A stretch of DNA of 64,000 nucleotides, from contig OZ022500.1 in assembly GCA_963989385.1 (NCBI GenBank), forward strand, positions 110,463,842 through 110,527,841, written 5' to 3'. Source of the DNA: Ctena decussata. Its lineage: Eukaryota; Mollusca; Bivalvia; Lucinida; Lucinidae. Position numbers and translations under genes: made by a program. Of this stretch, positions 12,035 to 24,122 are shown piece after piece. Below the pieces are notes generated by a model. That model did not search any database, was not told where the DNA came from, and saw only the letters and a program-made list of their open reading frames with translations. Position 1 is the first letter of the stretch. Each line of letters starts with the position of its first letter.

Positions 12035-12200
12035 ACCCAGCCTCGGCAGGAAGCAGAATCACGCGGACAGTCTCTGCAGGGAGCCATTTATCATGTACAG
12101 AAGTCTCGGCAGAAAGTAAGAGTTCGCGGACAGTCTCGGCGGAAGCCAGATATGATGTACAGTCTCTGCAGGAAGCGAAAATTGGCGGAATTAATTATAC
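12035..12200. repeat. Half copy of the AGTCTCGGCAGGAAGC composite repeat
   Basis: Degenerate ~30-bp subunits: GTCTCGGCAGGAAGC, ACGCGGACAGTCTCTGCAG, GGCGGAAGCCAGATATGATG. They run in one direction and end GGCGGAATTAATTATACCC. The same order occurs as the right arm of the large palindrome at 30564-30893, so this is a single arm of that element. Confidence 0.8.
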
Positions 12201-12535
12201 CCTGTGTTCTTGTCCAATGGATGAGAATATAGAGAAGTTAACAAGAGGTTGAAAACTGTATAAGTAAACAGTGTGAAGAGAACTTGCCTGAATAAAAACA
12301 ACAGCATGAAAGCATATTATCTGGTGGAGTCTCTCATTAAAGGAACAGGTTTGATCAACACTAGCCTATCCGGAACAAGACTGGAAAAGGTCTATTTTCA
12401 GCAGATGGACAGACTACGTTCAAACTTTATAATCATAAACATTGTTGGAAAAATGCAGTTCTCAACCATTGTCAACACCCAGAAGAAGCTTTACATTAAT
12501 CCTCCTTCGTGAGGAAGTTGAAATCGCAGTGGCAG

Positions 12536-12823
12536 CACCAGCCCCGGATCCAGGGGGTGGGCTTTGGGGCTTGAGCCCCGCCACCTTGGCCAAGTTGAAT
12601 TGAAATATATGTTGTGACATCTCATTAGAATCGCCTCGGTGAGGCGATTCTGATGAGATATCTCAACATATATTTGCAGAAATTCTCATCAAATTGATCC
12701 TTAACTATGTCATATATACCTCAAACCCTCCTCCCTCCCCGCCCCATACATCTCGGCACCTCCCAGCCCCACCAGTTATCCAGAGCCCCACCAGTGAGTG
12801 GTTGTCTGGATCCGGGCCTGCAG
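12536..12823. mobile_element. Palindromic MITE-like element with central hairpin
   Basis: The outer ends are inverted: CCCCGGATCCAG near 12542 and CTGGATCCGGGCC near 12808. In the middle is a ~70-bp hairpin (12603-12675): AAATATATGTTG and AGAATCGCCTC pair with GAGGCGATTCT and CAACATATATTT around GGT. No coding capacity. Confidence 0.65.
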
Positions 12824-13124
12824 CACTGTAAATGGGGAAGTCCTCTGGAGATGATAATTAATCAATCAACACAACTTGTTCAAATAGGATAATGACGGTT
12901 GTTTTTAAAAAAATATGGAAAACAGGAGACTTGCTTGTTCCATGATCTCATTTGCTGATTCTTTCAAGTCTACCCCAGTCCTCTCGCACTCGCCCTCACC
13001 CCACCCAACATACACCCACAAAAAACAAAGTAATCTCCAACTGTACCAGATTTACAGAACCATCAGCCATTCGAGCGAACTTATGCTGGAATTAATCTAG
13101 AACAAGCTTAAACCCCAAAGTGAA

Positions 13125-13455
13125 AAGGTAATCGCTGAAAAACAGGCTGGGCTTAGATCCGGAAAGAGCACTAAAAGCAGATTTTCAGCCTTAGAATCCC
13201 ATTCAAGAATCCCATTCAAAAAAGTACCCGGCTTCAACACCAGCAAAATCGCTACCATGTCTTCATAGATTCCAAAGAATTCTTTGATAAGGTATGCCAC
13301 GCGGCGGAGGTGGGAAGACAAGGTTAAATAGCCGACAGGAATTGCCTTTGCCAGCCTAACAAGGGCAACGAAAACAGGTCCAGGTTGAGAGAAATTGTTA
13401 TAGTCCTCTTTGGTGCCCCAATGAACTGGCAAGACAGTGGGATAAGGGGTATATT
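13125..13455 (+). pseudogene. RTE-type LINE fragment, internally deleted
   Basis: Three short blocks match RTE reverse transcriptase in order: QAGLRSGKST (near 13140-13170), NRYHVFIDSKEFFDKVCHAA (near 13247-13306), then the C-terminal tail GIAFASLTRATKT-like and VVLFGAP near 13340-13425. The middle of the RT domain is missing and frames shift, so it is a dead, collapsed copy of the same lineage as 3255-4130. Confidence 0.65.
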
Positions 13456-14374
13456 TGACAAAAAAGACACAAATAGAATGACAGTGTAAACACAGATTGG
13501 GCGGCTTACGATGAGCTGTCACTGTTTGCAAACTATTTCGTTTAACTTGTAAATTTTGAATTCCGCGTCCGATTCTACCTGATACACTCCTCGGCAACTG
13601 AGGGCAAATTGTTTGATATAATTCAGATAATTTTCATGTCTCATCGGATTCAGTTTTACAATTCAGTGATAATCTAGTAAGGATCAATTAGTGGGAGAAT
13701 ATTTTGTCTGTTCACATTGTCATCTCTGTCAACGAGGGCCCGGGGCTGTTTCTCACCAGCTGACCCCCTCTTCAGAGGTCTTTATCAACGGTGAAGACGC
13801 AGGTGATACGGGTCGTGTTGTAAGAAAATATGTCTTTACGTGTATACCTCTAGGCACAACCTCGCAGAATCTATCTCCTTCAGTCAAGGTTACTATTTTT
13901 AGAAACACCAATACTTAATTGCCTCTAAAACCATATTGTGGCTTTCAAAGTGTAATTTTATAGTTTATATGCTAAATTCACAGCTGCAGCTAATATTTGG
14001 CGATAAAATCCATCATCATGGACACTTGTTCATGGTTTGTTTAAAGATTTAAATTTAAGGTCTTGCTGCCTAAAATTGTTCCAAAGTGTAGTTTGTTCCC
14101 TAAGGTATATATGCAAACTGCAATAGCTTATAAATATCAGACTGCGAAATCCGCATACTGGTCTCTCTCAGATTAAAAAGTCGTCCTGCGCATCATGTGC
14201 TAGACCAGACTGTGATATACGCGTACTGTTGGAAATCTGACCAGTACGAAACGTTGCTTTAAAATATTACTGGCTAACGCCTGGTTCTGCTTTTGCTTTG
14301 GATGCAAGCTGAAACATGATTAATTACGATTAAATAACGTCCTTTTAAACGATATTTTAGTCATATCAGGACAA
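13456..14374. other. Spacer without recognisable gene
   Basis: No supported exon. Around 14140-14270 the motifs CAGACTGCGAAATCCGCATACTGG and GACCAGACTGTGATATACGCGTACTG form a loose inverted pair, probably a decayed hairpin repeat. Confidence 0.35.
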
Positions 14375-14522
14375 CGAGAGGGTGACAATGAAAGGCTATT
14401 TGCAATGGAAGTCATGGGACCTCGTTTACGGTTGGAAAGAATTCCGCCTTTAGCCGGATTCGAGCCCGGGACCTCTAGATCAGTAGGGCAGCGCTTCGCC
14501 CACTGAGCTCCTTGATGAAAAG
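14375..14522 (-). mobile_element. tRNA-derived SINE, family 2
   Basis: Read on the minus strand this shows GGAGCTCAGTGGGCGAAGCG (box A region), ACTGATCTAGAGGTCC and GGGCTCGAATCC (box B), then GGCGGAATT and the family body with AGGCTTTCATTG. Box B and the GATCTAG loop agree with the + strand copies at 18491 and 19131. Confidence 0.75.
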
Positions 14523-14950
14523 GTGAAAAAGTGCATTAGAATGAACATAACTTTTAAAAATTGTCATTTGAGGTGGTAAATCATAGGTTTTATGGCCGCC
14601 AACTCGGTTTGACGGCTACACTGCTAACAAACTGACGTCTTTTTGAACATTTTGTGCCTGCTTGGAGTCTACAGCTATGATAAACACTTGTGATCATGTT
14701 CACGGTGATCGTGTTCACGGTCACCGAGCTGATCCGCTGATTAAATGTTTTCAGTGTAAATTCTTTGAAGTATTATCCACAGATAATGACTGGTTGTGTA
14801 AGCAGTATCGTAACCTCTCAGCAGGTCGAGAGGATCAAGTAAGAATACCACGTAGAGCGTAATTAAATGTCATACTGGACTGACAAGGAAAGGCCAAAAA
14901 AGTGGGAGTTGGGGTAAATGGCTGTGTTATGGCGCTCTGTGTTGTTGTGT

Positions 14951-15200
14951 TATTGTTTAACGTCCTCAGTAAACATCTATGGTCTTGTCGGGACGGTCAG
15001 TTTAGCCTTAGGCTAACCACACCATTCCTGGGCAGACTCAGGCCTCCTAAGCGGTTAACCAGTACTAAGTGCATTTACTTTGGCCAGTAAGTGACAACTG
15101 CCCTTCTTGACTCAGCGGAAAGAGAAACGAAATTAAGTGGCCGGACCGGGAGCCCTGACTCTTGAGTCACGCGCTACCGACTGCGCTACGCGGCCCAGCC
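14951..15200 (-). mobile_element. tRNA-derived SINE, family 1, diverged copy
   Basis: On the minus strand it starts with a GGCTGGGCCGCG head that is tRNA-like (GTAGCGCAGTCGGTAG and a GAGTCAGGGCTCC loop region). The family-1 body follows: TACTGGTTAACCGCTTAGG, GCCTGCCCAGGAATGG, GACCGTCCCGACA and a GTTAAACAATAAC tail. It is older than the copies at 16017, 37260 and 45881: box B is partly deleted and no flanking duplication is visible. Confidence 0.8.
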
Positions 15201-15385
15201 ATGTGAATGGCTGTTGTTTGGGTAGATCGAGTTACCCGGAGATTCTTTCGGTACAAATTGCACCTTACATTAAGAAATCGACATAAATGTTCTGCATAGA
15301 CAGGCTCTATCTTGACAAAGTGATAAAACCTGGGCTATGCGAATTTACTAAGCCTTTAGTGCATAACGTCCGAAAAAAGAACGTT

Positions 15386-15452
15386 AGCAAACAGTGCAAA
15401 CCAGATCAGGCGCCGCAGTAAGCGGCATCTGATCAGGTTCTACACTGTTTGC
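15386..15452. repeat. Short hairpin of the GCAAACAGTG family
   Basis: AGCAAACAGTGCAAACC / GGTTCTACACTGTTTGC arms with core CAGATCAGGCGCCGC...GCGGCATCTGATCAGG. Confidence 0.85.
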
Positions 15453-15939
15453 ATAAAATTTACGGCAATATTTATAAATTTATAAAAAATACACGGCACC
15501 TTTAAAGTGATGAATGGACCCATCCAATTTATAGCATAGAAGATTCCACTGGGCATAAATGGGTTAATATATGCACCAGACCATCCAAATGTATAAATGG
15601 GCAAAAGTTTGGTCAGTATTGCACAGTATTCGATTTAGCTCTGTTTGTTGGATATTCATTGCTTCCATTCCATTGCACGAAAAGCCATTTGTTTTCATTT
15701 TGTGTGAATAAACTTATTATTTTATCGTTAGGCTATACCACATTTGCCAGAAAGTAATCATTTGTAAAGTGAAGCTCTATAGCTACTGATTAATAAAATA
15801 TTTAAACACCTATTCGACGGTTTTTCCGCATGTGCGGTTGACAATCCACTCCCAAAGCTCGTGAATTATTTCCACACACAGGCATTCAAACCGTTAGAAT
15901 CACGGTATTAAATTGTTACCATTATTACTATTATCATCA

Positions 15940-15941
<2 letters not shown>

Positions 15942-15977
<36 letters not shown>

Positions 15978-15978
15978 T
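15942..15978. repeat. (ATT)n microsatellite
   Basis: About 12 consecutive ATT/TTA trinucleotides. Confidence 0.95.
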
Positions 15979-16016
15979 TATTCGAATACAAAACTTTTAT
16001 TATCTCTATTATAGTT

Positions 16017-16289
16017 GGTTTGGTTGGTTGATTTGATGCTTAACGTCCACGGTAAACAACTAAGGTCATGTCGGGACGGTCAGTTAACCTAACCACACTA
16101 TTCCTGGGCAGGCTTAGACCTCCTAAGCGGTTAACCAGTACTAAGTGCACATACTTTCGCCAGTAACTGACAACTGCACTTCTTGAATCAGCGGAAGGAG
16201 AAACGAAAGTATGTGGCCAGACCGGGATTCGAACCCAGGACCTCTGACTTACGAGTCAGGTGCCCTACCGATTGCGCCACCCGGCCCGG
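16017..16289 (-). mobile_element. tRNA-derived SINE, family 1, with 13-bp target duplication
   Basis: Minus-strand head: GCCGGGCCGGGTGGCGCAAT (box A region), CTGACTCGTAAGTCAG anticodon arm (CGT, Thr-like) and GGGTTCGAATCCC (box B). The unique body and a (CCAA)n tail follow. It is flanked by CTCTATTATAGTT at 16004-16016 and 16290-16302, a perfect 13-bp duplication expected from LINE-driven retroposition. Pol III internal promoter boxes look intact. Confidence 0.92.
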
Positions 16290-16463
16290 CTCTATTATAG
16301 TTAAAAGACAGTTCCGTGCTGCTTAAACTCAGGGTCAGGGGGTCAGGACCTATACGAGATAATGGGCTTAATGCCTGTGCGAAAGGTAAACGCTCAGGGG
16401 CATCTGTTTAGTCAGATAAGAGAGTCTTCGCTCGGCAGATTCTGCAGCCTGCGATGACTGTGA

Positions 16464-16532
16464 CTGCGAACAGTGAAGACACTTGTCAGACTGCGCGGAT
16501 GCGCAGGCTGATCTGAGTCTTCACTGTTCGCA
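16464..16532. repeat. Hairpin, GCGAACAGTGAAGAC variant
   Basis: TGCGAACAGTGAAGACAC pairs with GAGTCTTCACTGTTCGCA around TCAGACTGCGCGGATGCGCAGGCTGA. It has the same architecture as the GCAAACAGTG hairpins but a different inner core (CAGACTGCGC). Related sequences lie at 30958 and 56740. Confidence 0.8.
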
Positions 16533-17600
16533 CATGCGTTAAAGCAACATTTCTTCTGCGTCACAACCAACCTCGTCTTTTTGTCAGATAAATTTCAATG
16601 ACTTAATCGTACCTTCAAGGTATGTTTAAATTTAGTTAAAATATTTAAATACTCAGCAGTTTAGATCTTAGTATGTTTAAAGTGCGAATTAAATTTCTAT
16701 TGTAGTTGGCCGGTTGAGAAATGAAATACTGAATCAACATAATTTTCTACCCACTACCTTCTATTCAATCAGTTTGTGAGTACAAAGTGTACCAGCGTAA
16801 TCCCTGACATAATCCAGCTGATCGGCTTCCCGAGACACCCTGTTTCAAAGCATGTGCAAACTGTTCACCCAGAGCAGAATGCGCACTTCGCATCCTGGTC
16901 ATGTCTGGCAGAGTTTCACTGTTAAGGTTTGTCATGTTTTGATATGTATAAGATTCTGAACGCGCGAAAAATGTCTGATTATGCGTATTTTGAATATGCG
17001 CTAGACAGCTATTCTGACGACGCGATTTAAGGTGAGGTGGGAGTAATTGACAAAACACATGATTTCATTCATACTCCCTTATATTGTAAATTTTTAGCCC
17101 CTCTTTCAGAAAATGTAATAAAAAGGGGACGTCGCCGTTGTCGTTTTCAAGATATCTGACCTCGAAAACGTCAATTTTTCCTCATTTTCGACACGACGTT
17201 ATAATGGCGTTCTATGGAAAACGTACTTTTTTGCACGTCTCTCTTGGACAAGAACCTTCATTCTGAGAAAATAAAACACATTTTTTTCTTTAAAAACTAA
17301 TACAGTATGGCCAAATGATAGAAGTTTACATTAAAGCAATAAAAATAGTAGGTCGCCGACTTAACTTTTGAGATAAAGTGCATAAAATGCCCAGCGTACT
17401 GTCTCTTTAGACTGAAATGTTAACGTCGCGCATGGTGACGTTAACGTTACTTTACTTTTCGCGCCAGGTATCAATCATCGCTTATTGTAGGATCCCGGCA
17501 AAATTTGTATAGGACTTTCGTCACTCATGATTGTCATCCTCAGGAAAGCGAATGTAGTACATTTTCTCTCAATGCATTAGCCGCCTTGGCTAACTTTTCT
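16533..17600. other. Spacer without recognisable gene
   Basis: No convincing exon on either strand. Two TTTAAATTTAG/TTTAAA-rich patches near 16620-16690. Confidence 0.35.
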
Positions 17601-17611
17601 TTAATAATGAC

Positions 17612-17630
17612 CCAAAAAAAAAAAAAAAAA
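17612..17630. repeat. Poly(A) tract
   Basis: Uninterrupted A-run, possibly the tail of a minus- or plus-strand retroposed fragment. No body was recognised. Confidence 0.9.
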
Positions 17631-17859
17631 GGAATCGAAAACATTGCATTTTGCCCATCCATACAATTTACGGGCACCCGAGTTGACAAACTCTCTGAAG
17701 CAACAACTTTAGGTTGGGCGTCCACGTGTTATGGCATTTGAACAGTTCCCTTGTCCCTTGTCGTTTGTACAGTGTTAGCGAGTCAAGTTTTCCAGTACAT
17801 GACCCGACCCAAGAAAGGAACCTATAGTTTTCGCACTGCCACTGGACCTTGGCGACCCT

Positions 17860-17881
17860 CTCTCTCTCTCTCTCTCTCTCT
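17860..17881. repeat. (TC)n microsatellite
   Basis: Eleven CT dinucleotides. Confidence 0.95.
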
Positions 17882-18065
17882 GAAAATGAGTGCGAAAATG
17901 CAGCTTGAATTCACTTAGCGTCTAGGAGATTCGATGAATCGATTCTTTGATATACACTTGAAAAAAATTAAGACATGAAAGACAGAAAAATGAAAGAAAG
18001 GCAAGAAAAAATAAACGCCGCATTTCTTTTAGCAAAGTTCATAAAAGGTCCTGCTGATATTGCAT

Positions 18066-18160
18066 CGACGTTGATACGGGGGGAGTGAGTGAGTGAGTGA
18101 TATGGGTTTTACGGCACATCAGCACCAAAAGGGCTATTTCGCGCCGAAAACGCTATGAAA
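18066..18160 (-). mobile_element. SINE family 3 tail fragment
   Basis: (GAGT)n followed by GATATGGGTTTTACGGCACA and AGGGCTATTTCGCGCC. The (GAGT)n-GGGTTTAACG arrangement is the 3' end of the tRNA-derived SINE seen complete at 57148-57265. Confidence 0.5.
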
Positions 18161-18349
18161 GAATACGTGTTATATGCATAAGATCAGAAATGAATGCACA
18201 GTATAAAAATGAATCAAGTCGGGTATGTGGTAAAAACGTTGATACGGCTGCCTGGCGTTGTTCAAACGCTAGGGACAGTCTAAGAATTTTTAATATCACT
18301 GCAATGTGGCCGAATTCTAACTGATTAGTATTTTAAGTGTGAGTGGTAT

Positions 18350-18480
18350 GATAACGATAACACCCCATAGCACACAGCATTTCATTATCACATTACCATG
18401 GTCCTGATATGATTGAATTACTGTTAAAAAGGACGTAAAATATCCATCCACCAATCACCCATCCATCCATCCCGATCTAT
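18350..18480 (+). mobile_element. SINE family 2 body fragment
   Basis: CACACAGCATTTCATTATCAC, then CATGGTCCTGATATGATTGA and TGTTAAAAAGGACGTAAAAT match the family-2 body. The head is missing. Confidence 0.65.
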
Positions 18481-18490
18481 CTGATAACAC

Positions 18491-18580
18491 CCGAGGAGCC
18501 CCGGTAGCTCAGTAGGTAAAGCGCTGGCCTGCTGATCTAGCGGTTTCGGATTCGAGAACCGCTGGAGGCGGAAATCTAAA
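18491..18580 (+). mobile_element. SINE family 2 tRNA-like head
   Basis: GGAGCCCCGGTAGCTCAGTA (box A), GGCCTGCTGATCTAGCGG (anticodon arm) and GGATTCGAGAACC (degenerate box B), then GGAGGCGGAAA. The body is missing, and the preceding 18350-18480 body piece suggests two overlapping SINE insertions. Confidence 0.75.
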
Positions 18581-18837
18581 ATGCGTGGTCGAAGTGTGGA
18601 CAGTGATCTAACTTCTCATTTCAATTTCATGAGGCGGTATCGTATGAAATTTGTAATAAAATTATTGCAACAGCAGTTGCGAACTCCATCTAACAAGCTG
18701 ATGAGAAACCGCCAGAGAAAAGCTTTCCCGCTGGTAGTAACTAGCTATTTTTTGCAGTTTCTTCTCCGACACTTTCTATTTCCTTCTAATTTCAACCAGC
18801 GCTCAGCCTTTCTGTATTTTGTAAACAGACCATGTAA

Positions 18838-18990
18838 GAAGAATTAGAATTAGAATTAGAATTTTATTTATTGCACGGATATACCCATTAAGGGTTAAGG
18901 GCAAATAAATACATTCATTACATGCAAACATACATACACAATCATACACAATAATAACAAATAATGAGTGGAAAAAGAAAAATGCTTCCA
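18838..18990 (-). mobile_element. Probable LINE 3' tail with (TTCTAA)n
   Basis: AGAATT hexamers repeat four times at 18838-18863, followed by TTTTATTTATTGCACGGATA. The minus-strand reading gives an AATAAA-containing, (TCTAAT)n-ended 3' UTR typical of CR1/L2-like elements. No coding part is attached. Confidence 0.4.
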
Positions 18991-19130
18991 ACATGTAATC
19001 ACAGAAGCGGACAATGTTGACGCCATCTTGTTTTTCTCAGACGGAACGTTTGACGTCATTTCGTAACGTTGCGACAGAAACTGCCGCACGGCGGCGCTGA
19101 ATTACTCCCACCTCACTTTAACATCACACT

Positions 19131-19345
19131 TGAGGAGCCCCGTAGCTCAGTGGGTTAAGCCTGGCCTGCTGATCTAGCGGTCCCGGGTTCGAGCCCCGCT
19201 GTAGGCGGCTTTCTTTTCAATCGCAAACGGGGTTACATTGCACACAGCCTTTCATTATTACCCATAAATCGTCCTGATATGACTTAAATACTGTTAAAAG
19301 GATATAAAATCGCAAGCCATTCATATATCCAAGAGGAAATTTTGT
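19131..19345 (+). mobile_element. tRNA-derived SINE, family 2, best copy
   Basis: Head: GGAGCCCCGTAGCTCAGTGG (box A), GGCCTGCTGATCTAGCGG, CCCGGGTTCGAGCCCC (box B), GTAGGCGG. Body: AAACGGGGTTACATTGCACA, CAGCCTTTCATTATTACCC, ATCGTCCTGATATGAC, ACTGTTAAAAGGATATAAAA. Most of the family is defined from this copy. Confidence 0.85.
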
Positions 19346-19561
19346 AACTGAAACCAAAGGGTGCAATAGTACAAACGTCTTCAGGTCAACCTGGTTTTGC
19401 AAAAAGAATTAGGTTTATCGGAACCCATGGTAAACAATAACGAGATGTCGTATGAATTTCGATTGCCGACCTGGCTGAAATTTTAATGCTTAAGGAGTAA
19501 ATTGTCTCAACGAAGAGTTCACACCAGTTTGGAAGGGCTTCTTTACACAGGGAAGCGAAGA

Positions 19562-19895
19562 GGATGTCTTACATGAGTGCTCATGTACTATTAAATTTAT
19601 TAAACGAGTTGGGGAAAAAGATAAGATTCGAGGCTATGCCGAGCATCTTACCGGTTTTACCCACTTTAATGAAATTAATAATACAGGAGCACGAATGCAA
19701 GTTCTGTTTATCATATGACACTAAAATCACATTTTATTAGCAAATTTAGCACTAAAACGTCACGTTTTCGCCATTAGAAAACTCGACGTTTTATGGACGC
19801 CAGTGCATAACAGTAAGAGCGTAATTTGCATATTTAATCCACTTTAGTTGATTATCGTTTTTAATGCGTGGCAAATGCGACGTCATATGATAAAA
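19562..19895 (+). mobile_element. Hairpin MITE family A, copy 2
   Basis: It matches 7771-8135 with scattered substitutions and a small deletion in the right half of the hairpin, where the GAGTTTAATAAATTC arm is shortened. It includes the ACGTCACG and GACGTCATATGATAAA end. Confidence 0.85.
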
Positions 19896-20275
19896 TTGTT
19901 TCCTCTTTAAAATATGTGTAAACATAGAGGTGTACCCAGTCACTTTAAATTCACTTGCAAACGGACTAAAAGGTGAATGCAGAACTAAGACTGCCGATTC
20001 CAGTCCAAATATCGACTATGCTCGAAACTGATGTTGAGCTTCGGTTATAACATCGGCTCGAAACTGAATGCTGAACTTACTGGCTTGAAGATGGCGTCTG
20101 AACTTCCATTTTAGCTACTTTAGCCTCAAAAAGACTGGGAACAACTCCTCCTCTTTTATACCTATACTGTGTGAAATGAATTGAAATGAATGTTGATCTG
20201 CATTCACAGCGAAAGAGACGGTGACGACCTCATGCCTCTTGTTTCTACACCGGCCCCAGTGAAAGCTTCCCCACC

Positions 20276-20385
20276 AGACACACAACGTTGAATCAACATT
20301 AAATCAACATTGAATCAACCTTGATTCAACAGGACAGTCATAATGTTGAATCAAGGTTGAATCAATGTTTATTTAACTTTGTGGG
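20276..20385. mobile_element. Palindromic TTGAATCAAC MITE
   Basis: ACACAACGTTGAATCAAC, several TTGAATCAAC repeats and the reverse-complement half ending GTTTATTTAACTTTGTGGGC. The arms meet at ACAGGACAGTCATAATG. It belongs to the same family as 28640-28690, 29181-29362 and 62121-62223. Confidence 0.8.
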
Positions 20386-21800
20386 CCCAATAGGTACTGT
20401 TTCCCATTTATGACAAATATCTTCGAGGCCGTCATTGGAAATAACTAGTTTACGGAGGCGCTTCTATAGAAGGACAATAATTTTACTGAGTCAAAGTAAA
20501 ACGTTTTAATTCCAGAATTTTCATCAATGCAGCAGCAGCTTGCAGGACACTAGTGATTGTTGAAAGCGACCACCTCACTTAAAGCAAAATAAAGTTTTCA
20601 AAAGGGAGATAACTAAAATAATCAAGAGTTTCTGAAAACAGACAGCTTAGGTATAACTATGTCAAACGGTCATTATATATTTGAGCCGCATCTTATAAAT
20701 TTTCGTTTTCAGGCATACGAATTGGACGGGCCCTTTTTTTCTCGATTGTGCAGGGTGCATATATCGTCAGGGCGAACTGTCCTTTACTCTTGTCTGACTG
20801 CGCACTTTGCGAAGGCAGGTCTGAACGTGCACAATTTGATTATATCTGAATACAGGCCACAACATTGATTCAACGTTGTTACTAAGGCAGGCCAAAAAAA
20901 AGATAAATGAATAAATAAAATAAAAAAAAAATAAAAAAAAGAAAAACAAGAAAAAGTAAGAAAAAAAAAAAAGTAGCTTGACTTTACTGAAAGTGCACTC
21001 ATTCACTTAAGTTTCTGCTAATTAGCGTCGCGTGAAAAGGACAATCGTCTACAAAAACAGAAATTTTTCACTGTCTAGATTTCTCAGTATTCCTATGTTT
21101 GTGCGAACAGAAAAGACTGTAATCAGAATGTGGTTGCACAGGCTGGTCTAAGTATTTCCTTTTCGCACATGCTTATAATGTACCTTTTGAAGCGACGGCG
21201 ATCATTAATTTAAATGTTGAAGGCGTTTTACTTGTGTTTATAGAAGGGATTTGACCATTGCCGTCCACAGCTACTTAAAATTCTGTTAATATAAAATATA
21301 AACAAAATGATCATATGTAATTATTGCTGGTCGCACCCATATCGTATGCATTATATACAAGGAAAAAAGCATACGGGTGCGAGTCGTTAGCAAGTTGCAA
21401 ACCAGTGATATTATTTATGTACGACTAGGCAGACGAAACAGCATGTAAAAGCATCTAAGTCTACATAGCAGGTAATTGTCCAGCTATAATATATTTGGGT
21501 TCAACAGCTCGTAACAGAATCGTCACCCTTGAATACCAAGCGAGACCAAAATGTAAATGGAGACAAAACTAATAATAAAAAGAAAGAAATTGGAACACCT
21601 TCAAGTATCATTTGAGCATACGACGAGGGTAACGACACAGTATCTCGATAATATACACAGCTCTGTGCCAATAAGGCTATAAAAATGGGGCCCGTAAATA
21701 GTTAAAAATTGTACCGTCATGCTATGTCAAAGACATAATCAAAGTAAGCTCCCCTCCCCCCTCACACACACACCATCACCACCCCGCCTCTCCCCGTTTT
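20386..21800. other. Spacer without recognisable gene
   Basis: It contains an A-rich tract at 20892-20972 and a small palindromic CAACATTGATTCAACGTTG at 20859-20877, which is a remnant of the TTGAATC family. No exon-like frame. Confidence 0.4.
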
Positions 21801-21801
21801 C

Positions 21802-21802
<1 letters not shown>

Positions 21803-21833
<31 letters not shown>
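21803..21833. repeat. Poly(A) tract, 31 bases
   Basis: Uninterrupted A-run preceded by C/T-rich sequence. Confidence 0.95.
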
Positions 21834-21836
<3 letters not shown>

Positions 21837-22359
21837 ACACCAAAAAAGACAGTGCCCCAACGGCATGCCAATGCAAAACATACGACTTGCATATAAAGGT
21901 AAAGGTTAACGCTTTACCCACTACACCACAGCGGACAGTGTAATTATTGGTAATTACTCAGAAATTATACCGTGCAGCATGCTGATAGACAACGATGAAT
22001 GCATTGAGAAGGGCGGAAGGTTGTTTTGCTACAGGTATAGTCACCGTTACCCAATTCTGAGGTTAGAATGGAATCGACGACCTTTTGACACGACAGGCTA
22101 GAAATTTTATCTATACAGTGGACTCGACAGTATCGGATCAAGGTCAATATAAAATTTCCTTTTAAAAGGAAGGCTTGCACAGCTAAAACAGTGAAATTTT
22201 CATGAGTTGTTATTGAAGTGAACCCGATTTTAGTGCACTTTCTGTTGCTTACTTTTATTTAGCAAAGTATTTAATTTCTAACTTCTTGAATGGTGGCATT
22301 ATCCACGGGTGTAAGGTAAAAACAAGTGTAGAATTTATTTGAAAAACAAATTAAGGAAA

Positions 22360-22363
22360 TACA

Positions 22364-22409
<46 letters not shown>
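22360..22409. repeat. (AC)n microsatellite
   Basis: About 24 AC dinucleotides with a single interruption, followed by AACAACAAC. Confidence 0.95.
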
Positions 22410-22411
<2 letters not shown>

Positions 22412-23900
22412 AACAACAACAACAAAAAAAAAACAGTTTTCCAACGTTTTGGCCCGCCGTTAAATAACTATATGGACCTATTTCAAGTCTTTTCTTTACG
22501 GCTGTTGAGTCACATTTAGTCTGAATCAAAATTTTAGGAAAGACTGTTTCAAACCCATGTCTATGGAATCTTGGCACATCTGAAGTTGGCATCAAAAGAA
22601 GAAATAAATTAATATATACTGAAGTTTATTTTTGGTTTAAGTGGCATCAGTGGCAGTGACTTGAACAAAACGCTGACACTCTGAGAAGAAAATGCATGCT
22701 GTTATTGTTTTGACAATAACTTGCTTTACACCATTTGGGAACAACAAAGCACGGAACCTATTGCGCCCGTATTTCCATGAACTCTCGACAAATGGAATTT
22801 ATCTTTTATATTTATGCTATGGTTTTACATCAATTTTGTTTACTCATTCGTGATATTCTGTCTAATTAAACGCCAAGCAAAGGACGAATAATAGTTACGT
22901 GTTTGGTAATGAAGTACAGCAGCCGTCACTATGACATGACGTATATCAATCGTTACGTCGGCCAATCATCTATTTGAACTATCCGTGACGTTGCTTACGC
23001 GTTAGATTGCATGAATATGTGTTGTTCGTGGATGTATGAACATCGTCAGCCCAGTATAGGTTCGTCTAAGGAAATCGTCGTTGAGTGTAAATATTTCTCT
23101 GTACATTTGTATAGCTGAACTAAGAAGGCAACATTAGAGAGTGTTATAAATGTAAGAAAAATGTCCACACACCCCAACCCGCAACTACCGCAAGCACAGT
23201 AGGCCCTTATTCTAATCCAAATAAGTAGGACGCCCCGGCACTGGAAGTTATACCCAGCATCATCGCACCAACCAACCAACCCCTCCCTTGTCATAAAGCT
23301 GTCAATGAATCCCTAACAGTTTAAAATTTTAACAATTCTGAATTGTCCCCTTTTTCTGTATCATTGTTCAGGCTATTCATGAACATGTTGATGGCCAAAA
23401 GGAAATTTATCAGATGCTAAAAATGTGTATATAATGTATCGCTTTGTGCCATGGCAAGGCCTGTTGAAATGCGTAAGCGTTAAGTACTCACCGTCATTAT
23501 CGACTTTTACATACATGTCATACATAACACGGTCAGTTCTACATACAAGCAATTGAGCCACACATTTATTGTAATGCGTATCTTGGATGCACACGGCAGA
23601 AATTCTGTTTACTTCCAGCATATTTATTCGTTTAACTGTCTGATTTTTTCCCCACATAGTAGACTTTTTTCAAAAGTGTTTCCACTTTATATCCTCACGG
23701 AGCATGTATTACGGTGCACAAAGTCGGAGCAGGGGGACATGCTGTTTGGACATTGGTTTCCGCCACATGTTTCTCTGTACCTGACTGTGCCGCTTTTGGT
23801 AAATTCATGCGCCGTGTGGCTGAGGAGGGGGAAACCATTGATTCCAGTGTGTAGTTTTTAGGAAGTGACTGTAATCTGGCACCATGGATGCAGTGCCACG
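22410..23900. other. Spacer without recognisable gene
   Basis: No domain or consistent exon set seen on either strand. Confidence 0.35.
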
Positions 23901-23929
23901 TAAGTGGAAAAAAATATTCAATGTTCGCT

Positions 23930-24122
23930 GTATTTTTTTTTTTTTATTATCTCTGTGGAGCCTTTATCTGCGATGATAAGACAAATCTATATGTAATACA
24001 TGATGTACATAGTCTCTTATAATTCTGTACAGAATGGTTTGGTGTATCATATGTCTGTATATAAACATGTATGTACTGTGATGTTGTACACCAAAATGAG
24101 ACTTTAATAAACTATAAACTCT
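23930..24122 (+). mobile_element. Possible non-LTR retrotransposon 3' end
   Basis: A T-run is followed by a 3' UTR-like stretch ending GATGTTGTACACCAAAATGA and TTTAATAAACTATAAACTC. This AATAAA-bearing ending is common in CR1/L2-like mollusc elements. No coding part is seen. Confidence 0.35.
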